From positions 2,123,001-2,187,000 of the forward strand of contig JAWUZG010000015.1 in assembly GCA_036785705.1 (NCBI GenBank): a DNA stretch of 64,000 nt, in the 5' to 3' direction. Under the pieces are notes generated by a model, which was not told where the DNA came from, searched no databases, and saw only the letters and a list, made by a program, of their open reading frames with translations. Positions 1 through 32,767 of the stretch are shown one piece after another. The DNA comes from Acanthornis magna (lineage: Eukaryota; Chordata; Aves; Passeriformes; Acanthizidae). Made by a program: the position numbers and the translations under genes. The stretch's first letter is position 1, and each line of letters opens with the position of its first letter.

Positions 1-105
1 AGCAGTGGCCAGAGCCACAGCCCAGCAGCCCCTGCAGGGGCCACACATCTGCTGGATTTAGAGGTGCAGAGCCAGCCCAGGGCCCAGGCACATGTCACAC
101 ACTCA

Positions 106-21190
<21,085 letters not shown>

Positions 21191-24100
21191 CTGGAGGGAG
21201 GCTTGGCAGCAGCAAAGGAAGAATGAAAGTGCTGAGTGCTGAAAGAAGGGAAGGGACAAGGAGTCAGGGCGTGGGGAAAGCGCCTGGTTGAGAACCAAGA
21301 GCGACAGAGTCACCAAACATGCTTTTCATTTTAGAGAGTGAGAGAAGACAGTGACAACGTTAGTTGATAAAAATTATATTAATGAGGCAATTACTGAACA
21401 CTTTTCCTTCTGCTGCTATCAACCCTGCGCTGTAAGTCCCACCCTTGCTTTGGTGTCAAAATCGCCATTCCCACTTTAGGTGAGATTGTCAATATCAGCC
21501 CTTTCCTTGATAAGCTCAGCTAAAACCTATCCCAGCTCTACAGACCTGTTGGAGCCCTGGTGCCCTGCAGAAACCTCTGCAAAGACCCAGGGCTGTTCTG
21601 CTGAGCGATATTGCAGGAAGATAAAAGCAAGGCTGGATGTATTATCCCTGGGAAGACCCTTCTAGAAGGCTGCGTGGCAGCTGCTTGGAAAAGCACTTTT
21701 ATGATCATGCTTCCTAATATCCATCTAATGCAGAGCCACCCTGCAGAGCTCTGGAACGCCGCAGCTATCACGAATGGAGCCACAACTTGGCAAAACACAC
21801 AGTCCTCAGCAAAAATGCTCCCGATCCAGGTCTGTCCCACCCTCCCCTGTGCCACCAGAGTCTGCCCCTGTCCTGTGGGGTCAGCCACCCTGCAGGGGTG
21901 AAGTGGGTTAGTACAGGGGACACGCGTGCACACAGACATGCTCTGTATTACTGACCTTGGTGCTAGCACTGAGTGGCTCTGTGCGTGCTGCAAAGCCCCT
22001 TTTTATTGTGTCTGTCAAGGTCAGAGTGGGAAAAGATATGTCAGAAATTCCCATGTGTCATGTCCACACAGCTCCATTGGTGCTGCTGTCCCACTGCCCG
22101 GACAGACACAAAAGGCAAACTTCACTTTTATCTCTCTGCAAGTGCAGCCTGGTTATTTTTATTCCTATATTGTCAGGCGAGTACAAAGGCAGAGCGAGAG
22201 ACTCCAGCTTGGGAAGGCAGCACAGCTCTCCCAGCCTGCACTGCCTGCTCCAGTGGGGAGCTGAGGAGTGAGAGCTCTGCCAGCTCCTCCTGCACCTGAG
22301 CACTCGATCCTGCTGCTCCTTCCCTGCACCATGCCGGGAGAGCTGCTGCTTGGAGGGGTGTGTGTGGCCGCTGGCTTTCCCAGCTGGAACATCCCAACCT
22401 CTGGCTCAGCTCTGGGTTAACCTCTCCCAGACAGACTGTCCAGAAGGGAAAGGACCCTGGGGCTTGATCCTGCAAGCTCTGCTCCCAGAACTCCTCGCCT
22501 CGCCTTGTTTTGTGGCTAAGCCACATTTGTCATCTCTCAACAGAGAGGTTGCTGGGTTTGCTGCCCCCCGTTTTACCCAGACAGCACCCAAAAGTGCTGT
22601 GTACAACACGGTGATCGCAGCCTGGAGCACACCTCCCCCTGGCAGCACCACCATGGGCTGTCTGAGATGGGAACAGGACACCCTGGGTGAGGAAAAGCCA
22701 TTTAGCTGCTAGCATCCAAAGTGCAGTGAGGTTTCTGCTCTGGAGAACTAGCCTGTGACTGCAGAGTTTGATATTCCCCATCCAGCACCACTCAGACCCC
22801 AAAGCAACCTGGGGCTGCTGAGAGTGGGGGAAACCGAGGCAGGGAGTGGTTCAGGATCAGCTGTGCAGTGCTGTGCCCAGGCTGGATGTGGCACAGCCTC
22901 TGTCACAGCCAGAATAGCAGCACCGGAGGCTGCTTTGGGTGTGTGGCTTCAGCTTGGGCACACAGCCCAGGCTGCAGAGAGATTTTTGCAGCCCCAGCAC
23001 CTGCCCTCAATCCCAGCCCCAGCCATGGTCAGTCTTTCCATGCAGCACACAGATTTGCTGCTACACCCCCCAGTCTGCGTGCCCAGTGCTGTCATCTCTG
23101 CACCCCTCCGACAGAAAGGTCCCCTGCCCTCCCACCCTGCTCTGGAGTGAAGTCTGGGAGATTCCTGGGCTGGAGGAGGGCTCCAGACCCATCCCCTGTG
23201 GCTCAAGCCCCAGCAGGGAGGATGGCTGGGCTCAGGGATGGGTTGGTGTTGCCTTCGCTGGCTGACAGTGCAATGTCAGCTCTGCATGGTGCCAGACTCC
23301 CCATGAATCGAAATGCTCCCATGGAGGGGAACCAGGGGCATGAACAAGGACTTTGGGCACATCAGGATAAAACGGGGGGCAGGCCCCCATCTCCATGTGC
23401 CACGTGGGCACTTCTCACCAGGTTAGTGTTCGGGAGTGCAGCTCCTCACCTGGATTTGGGAGCAGCTGGTGCAGAGCTGCAACCCCCCTAGAGAGACTAT
23501 GGGGGCACCAGTCCTGAGGTCCCTCTAGACCATGGCTTGACAGAGGTGCTCAATCTTGCCAAGATGGCCTGCCAGCATCCTGAAGAGCCACAGCCACCTC
23601 AGGTGGACCTCTGAGAAGACCTGGTGGTCTTCTGCCTCTCTGCCCTGGGCTGGGTGTCAGGTTTCCACCCACTCCCTGGAGAGACCTGAGGCTTTGGTGG
23701 GTCCTGTGCCAAGTACCTTTGCCACAAGCGCCCTGGCAGTGGGATGAGCCCTTGGCCCCGACCCACCAGCTGGCCCAGCCTCACACATTCTTCTCAGGCC
23801 ATGTACTCGCCCCGCGCTCTGCTCACCCCCTCCCCTGCTTTATCTTTAAAGCGATTTTATTTTCGGAGATTCCTCCTGCAGTTCCTTCTGTTCACCCTGG
23901 TTTCTCTCCCTCTTTGAAGAGGTTCCAGCAGGGTCCATCAAAGGCTGAGCAGAGCTGTAGAAGAGGAAATGTGGAATGGTCACTCCAGCAGCTGCTGAAG
24001 GGCTCTTCTGCCAGGTTTGGGTGTTTTTGGTGCTGGTGTTTGTGGTGTGGTTTTCTGGGTGGTGGGGAGCTCATCCCTGTATGGCTGGCAAGGCCTGAGC

Positions 24101-26489
24101 TGTGCCCTGCTCAGGCAGGTGGGACAGGGCATTCCTAGTGGGGTGGTAGGATCCTATGGATGTCCCACAAAATCCCATAGGCACAACGAGGAGCTCATGG
24201 CTTCAGCCTGAGCACAGGGGAGTTTTCTTTAGGTGGTTCTTGCCCAGAGTGAGCAGTCTGCCCAAATGATCCAGCAGCCCTGCATGTCCACCCTCAGCAG
24301 TGGGATCATCTCCCCTGACCACTGAGACACCCCTGTTCTTCCTCCCAGGCTCTGTGCACGGTGCTGGTGTCCCATGATCTGATGGAAAAGGATGGGGCTC
24401 CTCAGCCAAGCCCCCGAGGGCTGGACAAGCCTCTCCCCATGGGACAGGACACCGCCAGCACCAGACAGCAGAGCTGCCCCTCCAGTGCGTGTTTTGTGGT
24501 CACACCGGCTCCTGCCCTGCCCTGGAGAGCCAGGAGGGTGCCAGGGGCTCAGCCACCCTCTCCAGAGAAATCCCCTGGCTGCGCTCTGACCCCCAGGAGG
24601 AATGTTTCCCATTAGCAGGCGCTGATAAGCGGCAGGAAGGAGAATTACTCTCCGTGTCGGGCAGTTTGCTAGAGGTTTCCACACTTACCATATCCCCACT
24701 ATCAGCTCCCTGAAATGCACTGGAGGGGGGTGCAAAGGCGGCTGATTAGATAAAGACAATCTGCAGAGGGGCTATTTCAGGCATATTTCCATGGAGTGAG
24801 AATGTCTGCTTGCAGCGAGGCAGGAGGTGACAGGCCAGTGCTGCCAGACTGGTCACATCTTGCCTGGCTGTGCAAGGCCCCCTCCAAAGCAAACCCCTAA
24901 GCCCCCCCAGCCCTGTCCCCCCAGGGTGACAGAGACAGCAGCCACCAGCCCAGCACAGCTGTGTCCCCTCCAAGTGAGCAGCAATGCTGCTGCTGGGATC
25001 CCAAAGTTAGGGTGCTCCTGTGGGATTTAGGACGGGATGAGCACTGAATCCACCCATCCCACAGCTCCCTGGGCATGAGTACTGCCTGGATGTCCCACCC
25101 TGGGGACAGTGGTGGACCCACCCTGAGCTGGCTGTCCTTTGGCTGGGGGTGAAGTGCTGCCTCTCTAACCCTCATGAACACACACAAAGCTGCTGCTGCC
25201 ATGAGCACCTTCAGGCAGGGTTCACACCTCACTATGCATGAACCTTGGGCAGCACAGGCGTGTTGGTGGCTGGCCCTCCACGTAGAAAGCTTCCAAAATG
25301 AGAATCAGGAATGAGAAAGCACCTGGAAGGGACATGGCATGAGAAATTCATGTCCAGAGTTAGCAAGCAAGGTCACACACAGGCACAGAGAGACTGAGGT
25401 CACCTGGAGGCTGGGAAAAGTTGAGAGGTCTTGTTTGTTTGCCTTGAGTTTTCCAGATTGGAGGTCCAAGGGGTTTTCTCCTGGGGATTGCCATGATAAA
25501 GCATCTGAGTAGGAATGAAAGTTGTACTGAGCACAGCAAAATAACAGGAATGTAACCTTTGGTGAAGATGCTTGAGGTTTTGGCAATGCACTTCAAAACA
25601 ATGAGAGTAAAGAGAATCTTGCTCTGTTCATCTGAATACTTAATAGCACCTTAATTGCAGCTGGCCTGCCAGGACAGACCCTGGAACACTGCAGCCTTTG
25701 GAAACAGGACCAGCTGCTGCCTTTGAGGTTGCAAGGGAGGGGCAGAGGCTGATCAGACCAGAGCTGGGCTGCAGTTCTGACACTCTGTGGGCATGGTCTG
25801 CCCCTGCAGCACCACAGCTGCTCTGGTTTCACACCACTTTTCATCTGCTATGAGATTTGGGGGAAGATTTGGGAGCTTTTTGGAGGAGGTTGTGTGGGTG
25901 TTGTCCTGTACAGACTCACCAAGGCCACACAACCAGCTGCCTGCAGAGCATCAGTCCCTGGGATGATCCCATTCCAGCCCCCTGCTCTCTCCGTCCCTCA
26001 TCTCTCATTCCTGCTCATCTCTTCCTCCCTCCATGGGAAGCCTTCCCCCTGCTGTGGGTCATCAAGCCTCAGATGAGATCAAGCTCAGTCCATCTCATGG
26101 CAGGGGACAATTGTTCAAGGCAGAGTGGCAATAGACAAGGGTGTTCTTCATGGGATATGCTCAGCTTGGACCTTTCCCAAAACCCAGGATGGAGCAATAT
26201 TCCTGCATGGCCTCATATCACAGCAGGAGTCCTTCTCACCTCACTATGGCACCAGACAAAATGGGCTTTTCTGTCTCAAAACCACAGTGCATGTCTGGCT
26301 CCAGGTACCCAGTCTCCAGTCTGGACTGCGGACAGCAGCTTTCCCCTACAAGCTGTCCCCTGTTCCTAAACAAGGCTGTGTCCCATGGCTTCTGGGCTCA
26401 GGGGTGTCCTGACAGCCCCAGCACAGCAGCTGAGCTGGACACACATAGGCAGTCTGTGCTTGTGAGTGTGGTAAGTGAAATAACCCTCC

Positions 26490-26820
26490 CTAGAACTCTG
26501 CAACTTTCTCCTGAGGGGCAGTGGAGGAGCAGCCATGGATCTCTGCTCTCTGTGACAGGGACAGGACCCAGGGAACAGCTGGAGCTGTGCAAGGGGAGGG
26601 TCAGGCTGGAGATCAGGGAAAGGTTCTTCCCCCAGAGGGTGCTGGGCACTGCCCAGGCTCCCCAGGGAATGGGCACAGCCCCAGAGCTCCAGGAGTGTTT
26701 GGACATTGCTCTCAGGGATGCCCAGGGTGGGATTGTTGGGGTGTCTGTGTAGAGCCAGGAGTTTGTTTGATGAACCCAGCGTGTCCCTTCCAACTCAGGA
26801 TATTCTCAGGGTGATTCTAA
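26490..26820 (+). repeat. CR1 LINE 3' fragment
   Basis: Sense-orientation CR1 tail (GTCAGGCTGGAGATCAGG, CTCCAGGAGTGTTTGGACA, ending CCCTTCCAACTCAGGATATT). Same subfamily as, and in the opposite orientation to, the copy at 5126-5345. Confidence 0.8.
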
Positions 26821-27059
26821 AAGCTCCCCCAGGAAGGAAGCCCTGCTGTTGGTGGGGATCTGGTCCCAGGGACCAGCTGCTGGGTCCCTGCACATCCAGC
26901 CCTGGGCCTCTGCCTGCGGGGACCTGCTCCCCATGGGCACAAGGGGATCAGCATCCCTGGCTGGTCCCCACCGGGCGCTGCAGAGGCCTGGGCACAGCTC
27001 AGGGAAGCAAAGGTGCAGCCCAGCACATCATCTCCCTTTGCCCCCAGCCAGTCCTGCTG

Positions 27060-27200
27060 CCCCGTCACAGCCAGGCTCGGGTTATTTATACCTCACTCCA
27101 CGGCCACTTCACGGCGCAGAAAGGTCTGCTGGAAACGCCAAGGAAGTGAAATTACTTTGGGGAAGAAATGACACTACCCGATTATAAATAAACCCGGGTT
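27060..27200. promoter_or_regulatory. Candidate enhancer segment with MEF2 site
   Basis: Contains GGTTATTTATACC (near-MEF2) and TTATAAATAA (27182-27191, full MEF2 consensus) within 140 bp, about 6 kb upstream of the first MYH7B coding exon. Non-repetitive. Functional role is inference. Confidence 0.3.
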
Positions 27201-28329
27201 TCATTGATCTTTTAGATGCTCTCTTGGCAGAGAGTCCAATGTCACCGCTCCAGCAATGCAGACAATACTCGGGCATTGTTTTATTCTCAGTTACAGGGAA
27301 AAGGACAGCACCAGCTGCCGTTCTATCTTTAGCCCATGAGAGCACCCTTCAATTGTTCTGCACTTCAAACAATAGCCCCACGTGGGGGGGAGGAGGATTG
27401 CTGGCTTTACCAGACCATTTTGCATGGAAATACAGCCTTAGAGACAATAGATTTCTGTCACACCCCGGCTGAAGCTCGTGTTTATACCACAGGGAACCCA
27501 AGGTTCCAGAACTCTGTCTTGTTTTTCTTGTGGATGATGGGCCAGCAAGAGGTTTGGCTCCCCGAGGAGACCTCTGAACTCTCTTCCATGAAAATAGCCC
27601 TATTGTTCTGTCTTTATGTGTCTGGTGCTGGGCATCACATCATCCCCTCCTCCCGTGCTCAAGTGGGAGGCTTTGGTACCGCTCCATTGCAAACACTGCT
27701 TTCTGCATTGATGCCCAAATATCCTGAGGTACAAACCTCAAACTGGGCTAAATTGGTTTCTCTGCAGCTGGAAAAGCGAAGGAGAACTGGGATGTGGGGT
27801 TTTTTTCTCATTAGAGGGTACCAGGGCAGCGAGTGCGCGAGTGATGAGCAGCTCCTTGGAGGCGTGGAGGGGCAGCCAGCACCCAGCTCTGCACCCTCCG
27901 GCAGCTGCAGGGTATCAAATGCCCGTGCAAAGCCCGGCAGTGGTGTGGGCAAACGAGCTGCGGCCTCTCTGATGGCCCTGAGAGTGCCCTCGGTGCCCGG
28001 CTGCCCCTGCCCCGCACGGCTGGGGACCAGGGGTGTGCCATGGGCATCCCGGCTGCGGGATGCGGCTGCCTGGGGATGTACCTGCGGCAGAGCTCCGGTT
28101 CACGTGTCAGGCTCGGATGAGTGAGGAGAGCAGGCTCATGGCACAACTATTTCTTCCCCCCGCCCCGTTGTGGCTGATGTTGTCTCGGGTTTCAATTGTC
28201 TGAGCGCAGGGCAGCCTTTGAAAGGGGATGCGACAGCCCAAAGCCACAAAGCCCATCTTTGAAGGCTCTTTAACAGGGAGAGGAGAGGTTTACAAATACA
28301 AAGCGCTTTTCTTTAAACTTTGCGGGACT

Positions 28330-28339
28330 CTATTTTTAG
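28330..28339 (+). promoter_or_regulatory. Consensus MEF2 site
   Basis: CTATTTTTAG fits YTAWWWWTAR exactly, about 70 bp past the donor of the candidate MYH7B 5' exon. Confidence 0.45.
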
Positions 28340-28406
28340 CAAATAAAGATAATGGCCCAGTTGCTGTTGTTCATCTTTTGTTGCACGGAACATGCCAAAT
28401 ACTTAC

Positions 28407-28549
28407 CATGTCTGCCATATTTTTTTGATTCAACCTCCTCTGAGCTGTATTGCAGCTCTCTGACCCTGTAGCAGAGATTATGGGCAATCTGCATATACAA
28501 ATCCTCCCCGGGCTCCTGGATTACTCTGAAAAAAATCTCATTCTCCAGA
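28407..28549 (-). other. MYH7B: Candidate 5' (mostly untranslated) exon of MYH7B
   Basis: A 143-bp segment with a good acceptor (pyrimidine tract, CCCAATTCAG) and an excellent donor (ATG|GTAAGTA) on the MYH7B strand. It ends in an ATG. Spliced to the acceptor at 21191-21196 this ATG reads ATG CCA GAC AAG ATG, in frame with MYH7B, adding MPDK. A different frame is open through the whole segment, and its internal ATG would give an upstream ORF of about 38 codons overlapping the MYH7B start. Alternatively, if transcription starts about 30 bp below the TATA-like sequence at 28591-28600, this is a first exon and the acceptor is fortuitous. I do not recognise the peptide in the open frame, so an exon of an unknown gene cannot be excluded. 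Confidence 0.45.
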
Positions 28550-28590
28550 CTGAATTGGGAAAAGAGACAGAAAAGGCAAGTCACAGCTCT

Positions 28591-28640
28591 CTATAAAAAG
28601 TCTTCTCCCATTCTGAGCAGTGTACATTCATTCCAGGAAC
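28591..28640. promoter_or_regulatory. TATA-like and MCAT-like sequences next to the candidate exon
   Basis: CTATAAAAAG (28591-28600; TTTTTATAG on the minus strand) and CATTCATTCC (GGAATGAATG on the minus strand), an MCAT/TEAD-type motif, about 35 bp away. Consistent with a muscle core promoter for a minus-strand start near 28565. Motif level only. Confidence 0.35.
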
Positions 28641-29118
28641 TCCCAAGGAAAGGGTGGTGCTTTGTCCCAGCTTTTTGCAATGAACTTGGACCATTTTTAC
28701 AATGTTTTGTTTAGAAACTGAAGGTTTTTATGCCTTTTCTCAGACTCTCAGAGGAAACAGCACTTGGGAGAGACTCAGGGCCCTGACAGGACTGAGGACT
28801 GAGAAGCAAAATGCTTCTGTTTGAGAAAACTTTGTCCTTCTGCATCCTTATTAAAACCCTAAGATTTTGTTCCTCACTTCCATCCCTTGATCGGCACGTG
28901 GGCAAACAGCCCTAGCCCCATGGTGGGGTGTGAGCTGGATCCTGGCCCAGGACAGTTTTCCAGTGAGATAAGACTGGATTACCAGTCCACTGCTAAATTC
29001 ACAGCCTGGATCTGTATTAATTAAGGTGTGAATCCACAGTTACTGACAGATGGGGCAGCAGAGGGGAAAAAGAAAGAGTAGGATTCCTGTGTCCAGAAAA
29101 GAAACAAGGTGGGTGTTT

Positions 29119-29552
29119 ATAGAATCATCAACCGGTTTGGATTGGGAGGGACCTTAAAGTTCATCTCATTCCATGTCTGTGCCCCTTCCATTATCCCAGG
29201 CTGCTCCAAGCCCTGTCCAAGCTGGCCTGGAACACATCCAGGGATCCAGGGGCAACCACAGCTTCTCTGGGCACCTGTGCCAGGGCCTGCCCACCCTCAC
29301 AGGGAGGAATTCCTTCCCAATATCCCCTCTAACCCTGCCCTCTGGCAGTGGGAAGCCATTCCCTGTGTCCTGTCCCTCCATCCCTTGTCCAAAGTCCCTC
29401 CCCAGCTCTCCTGGAGCCCCTTTAGGCACAGGAAGGGCTCTGAGGCCTCCCCAGAACCTTCTCTTCTCCAGTCTGAACACCCCCAGCTCTCCCAGCCTGG
29501 CTCCAGCGCAGAGCTGCTCCAGCCCTGGGAGCATCTCCATGGCCCTGCTCCA
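29119..29552 (-). repeat. CR1 LINE 3' fragment
   Basis: Reverse-orientation CR1 beginning TAGAATCATCAACCGGTTTG, then GGGAGGGACC, continuing more than 400 bp to ACCTTCTCTTCTCCAGTCTG and AACACCCCCAGCTCTCCCAG. The longest CR1 copy here. Confidence 0.85.
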
Positions 29553-30494
29553 ACAGGTCACTGTGAGCTATAGCTACAGAGCTTCGTTTTGGTGGCAGAT
29601 CCCTAAGAACAGAGCTAAGAGGCTTGAAACGACCTGGATAATTCCTGGCACTGGTAATAGGATAAAGAGCCAGGCAGGCCCCAGTCTGTCCAACAGCAAG
29701 GAACTCTCTGTGGAGGGTGACCAAAGGCAAATGGAACAACAGGCATTGTCCAGCTTGCTGGAGGCATGTGCCAGGGTCAGGGCTGCCTTTGCACCCTCCT
29801 CGTAGTGCATCCCACTGCGAGGTGCCCTCCTGGGATTCTCCCTTGCTGCCCAGGGTGTTATCCTTAACCCACCCACAGCCTCTCTGCAGGTTAGATGGGT
29901 CAGGGACCCTCCTATACAGACAGGTTTGGGGCACAGGGTTTTCTGTGGGGCTCAGCACTGGTGCAGTGACAGACTTGGTGCTGCTTTTGCTGCTGGATAA
30001 CAGCAGCTCTTAGGACAGCTGGGACACCCAGGCAAAGGATAAAGTCACTGGGGCAAGGTCATCAGCAAGTCAGTGGTCAAGTGAGGAAAGGACTCATCCG
30101 TCTAGGAAGGCCAGTGACACATCCTCCAGCTCAGGGACAGTGCCACCAAGGAGATGGGGAGATCTCCATCCAGGGAGGTTCTCGAGGCTTGGCTAAATAA
30201 AGCCATGGCCTCTCTGTTCTTGTTCTAGGGATAGTCCCACTGGGAGCAGGAGGTTGGGTTAGAGACCAGCCACCTCTCTGACAGCAGGAAATGTCTGAGC
30301 TAATCCCTGCTGGTAGAGCAGACAGAAAAAAATAAGTATCAAATGTCAGCATCCCAGACTCAATTAAACAATTTAAAATTTCTCAGTATTGTGACTGCAG
30401 GATCTGAGCATCATAAGTGAATTTACTCATCCCCAAAGCTGCATTAGCAAAAACTGAAGCCCAAAAATACAGATGTGAGTCTGGTGTCCAGCTG
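29553..30494. other. Intergenic, nothing identified
   Basis: Non-repetitive, no splice-bounded open frame and no RNA-like hairpin noticed. Confidence 0.5.
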
Positions 30495-30571
30495 TTGTTC
30501 CCTCGGCCACACGCAAGCATCACACATCCATCTCCTCACCAGCCATCGATGGTTTCAAACATTCCTAACAC
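30495..30571 (+). repeat. 77-bp direct repeat, copy A
   Basis: Aligns without gaps to 35124-35200 with 65 of 77 identities by eye; the core CATCTCCTCACCAGCCATC is identical. Found nowhere else in the window. Confidence 0.75.
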
Positions 30572-30828
30572 AATTCCAAAGGGTATCATGGGCTGAGCAG
30601 AGTTAATGAGGGGCCTGCTTATGTGCTCTCTCTCAGGACTGGGCACAAGCTATTTGTAAAATCTTACTAACAAAATTGCAAAACTGTTGTGAAGCTGTGG
30701 GCAAAGCGGCAAGGTGGGCTCGCAGTAAAGGAGTGCGAGCAGGAGGGTTTTGGTGCTGGAGCAGTGGCAGGAGCAGGGACCCCCGGGGTCGGTGTGGGAT
30801 CCGCAGCGGGCAGTGGCACGGGAAGGGC

Positions 30829-31104
30829 GGGGAAAGGCTGTGGGGCCGGAGCAGGGCAAGGTGCAGGAGGGGCCGGGGAAAGGCTGTGGAGCCGGAGCTG
30901 GGCAAGGCGCAGGAAGGGCTGGGGAAAGGCTGTGGAGCCGGAGCAGGGCAAGGCGCAGGAGGGGCCGGGGAAAGGCTGTGGAGCCGGAGCAGGGCAAGGC
31001 GCAGGAGGGGCCGGGGAAAGGCTGTGGAGCCGGAGCAGGGCAAGGCGCAGGAGGGGCCGGGGAAAGGCTGTGGAGCTGGATCAGGGCAAGGCGCAGGAAG
31101 GCAC
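30829..31104 (+). repeat. GC-rich minisatellite, 46-bp unit, six copies
   Basis: Unit includes GGGGAAAGGCTGTGGAGCCG then GAGCAGGGCAAGGCGCAGGA. The AAA triplet recurs at 30833, 30879, 30925, 30971, 31017 and 31063, exactly 46 bp apart. Copies 3 to 5 look identical. Because 46 is not a multiple of 3, long ORFs across it cycle through three peptides and are artefacts. Confidence 0.95.
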
Positions 31105-32274
31105 TGTGTGCGCATCCCTTGGCTCTGGCGGTTTAGGGAGCGAATGTTGTGCCGGGGCTACTCGCAGGGGAGCGGGGCAGCACAGCAGGCGGCAGGGCTG
31201 GTGCTGCCGAAGCCTCTCGGAGCTCCACACGGAGCGGCCCCGGAGCCTCGAGCGCCAGCCGAGCCCTGCTGCCCCACGGCGCTGCCAGCCCTGCTGCTCG
31301 GCTGCTCTGGGCAGGGCTGCCCGGGGAGCTCCGTGCCTGCCCCGGCCGTGCCCGGGGAGCGCGGGGCTCTGGGGGCAGCTGCCCGGGCAGGGGCTGAGCT
31401 CGGCACCTCTTGGGCTACGGGCTGTTTGCGGAGTGGCCTCGGCTCCTGCGGGAGCCCCGGCGCTGCAGCCGCAGCCCTGGCCCTGCAGCATGGCATCCCG
31501 CCGGCACTGTGTGCCCGCAGCAGTGCTGCCACAGCAGCCCTGCAGCCACCTCCAGGCACCCGCACCCACGGGGCCCAAAGCCCCCCGGGCCCTGCCCAGC
31601 ACAGCCTGCGCTGCCCCTCCAGCCGTCACCCGAGCGGGGCACAGGGCCAGTGGCCGCTGCAGGCCAGCAGCAGAATCCGGGCAGGGCGAGGATCCCCTCG
31701 CTGGGCTTTGGGCTCCTGAGCACTCCGGGCACAGGCCAGTGCAAGGCAGTGCGGAGGGGGAAGCAAAGGCCGCAGCCTTTGGAGGCTCCAAGCCTTAACC
31801 ATCAGCCCCTGCAGCTGCAAAAGCTGCTCCCCACATCCTGGCCCCAGCAATTCCCAAGGCTCTCATGGCCTTCAGAGCATGAACGGGGATTTTGCATCCC
31901 TGTGGCCTGCTGCAGGCTCTCGGCCCAGGAGTCCCTTTGGCTGCAGCAGGAAGGGTGGCAGAAGGTTTCCTGCCTGCTCTGCTGGCATGGCTGCAGGGGC
32001 TGCTCCTGTGAGAGCCCCTCTCTGCTGGTGACAGCTTTGCTCTTGGGGACACGGCTCTGCCCCAGCCCAGGAACACGAGCAGGGCCCAGTGCCGACAGCG
32101 GCGTCAGTGGGACCCCCCTGTGCACAGAGACCCCCAGCACAAGGGTGGCCGTGCCAGCACCCCCAGGGACCTCCAGCCCCGGGAACCTGGAGCAAGTGGA
32201 AACCACAGCTCTGCAAACACTGCCTGTGCCCAAAGGAATTGCAAAGAGACCTGGGCTGTGACAAACAAGGACAA
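31105..32274. other. GC-rich stretch after the minisatellite, no gene recognised
   Basis: CpG-rich to about 31800, then moderately GC-rich. Long frames on both strands (over 230 codons) encode Ala/Gly/Pro/Arg-rich peptides with no recognisable domain; I read them as compositional. Could be a promoter island or a decayed GC-rich exon. Confidence 0.4.
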
Positions 32275-32280
32275 TTTATT
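32275..32280 (-). promoter_or_regulatory. AATAAA on the minus strand at the end of the AT-rich array
   Basis: Minus strand reads GTAAATAAATTGTCCTTGTT, a possible poly(A) signal with a T/G-rich stretch after it. Could end a minus-strand transcript from the 32.3-34.5 kb block; it may equally be chance in AT-rich DNA. Confidence 0.25.
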
Positions 32281-32490
32281 TACAGAAGAGCAGCAACAAC
32301 AATAAACTAGAGAACTTATTTACAATATAAGAATCTTTATAACAACAACAATCTATAGAACGTATTTACATGGGGGTCTAAGAAATAACAGTCTTCAAAA
32401 TGTATTTACATAAGGGTCAAAGAACTAACAATCTTCCAAACATATTTACAGAAGGGTCTATGAAATAACAATCTTCATAATATATTACAG
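32277..32490 (+). repeat. AT-rich minisatellite, about 40-bp unit
   Basis: TATTTACA recurs at 32277, 32317, 32363, 32403 and 32443, with spacing 40, 46, 40, 40, followed by GGGTC...AAATAACAATCTTC in each of the last three units and a degenerate copy near 32482. About 5.5 diverged copies. Confidence 0.9.
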
Positions 32491-32767
32491 GGAACTATCA
32501 AAGAAAACCATATAAAACGTTATGTACAAAATGAAGATTTCTGCAATCGCCATATCTGTCAGTCCTGGAAGAGGAGGAAGCAGCATGGTCACTCCAGCCC
32601 AGCCCTGAGGGATGTTCCCTGTGCCCCCAGGCTGTCACACGCTGGCACAGCAGCACTCTGCTGCCAGCGCTGAGCACCAGGAAGGGCGGGAAGGGTGGGA
32701 AGTTGTAATCCAAGCCATAGACTATAACATGTTGTATTCTTGTTATGGAAAGATTTGTCAGCTCTAC

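Larger units (their letters stand above)
21191..28406. other. Upstream region of MYH7B, no coding exon seen
   Basis: About 7.2 kb, a 5' intron of MYH7B if the candidate exon at 28407-28549 is used. Holds one CR1 fragment and scattered muscle-type motifs, including a perfect MEF2 consensus TTATAAATAA at 27182-27191. The open frames lack splice or homology support. Confidence 0.6.

Noticed and set aside
23850..23870. TTTATC/TTTTATTTT motifs as a MYH7B promoter
   Set aside because: Partial matches only, no exon or start-site context nearby.
26141..26814. Frame of 203 codons
   Set aside because: Half of it is CR1 tail; the rest has no exon signals.
29166..29805. Frames of 130-210 codons around 29.2-29.8 kb
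   Set aside because: They lie in a CR1 3' fragment, which is noncoding and reads open because of its composition.
30829..31104. CRISPR-like repeat array
   Set aside because: The 46-bp units are directly adjacent with no unique spacers, and the genome is eukaryotic; it is a minisatellite.
30676..31798. Overlapping open frames of over 340 codons on the plus strand
   Set aside because: They run through the 46-bp minisatellite and a GC-rich island. The peptides are Gly/Ala/Arg low complexity, several frames are open at once, and no splice or domain evidence exists.
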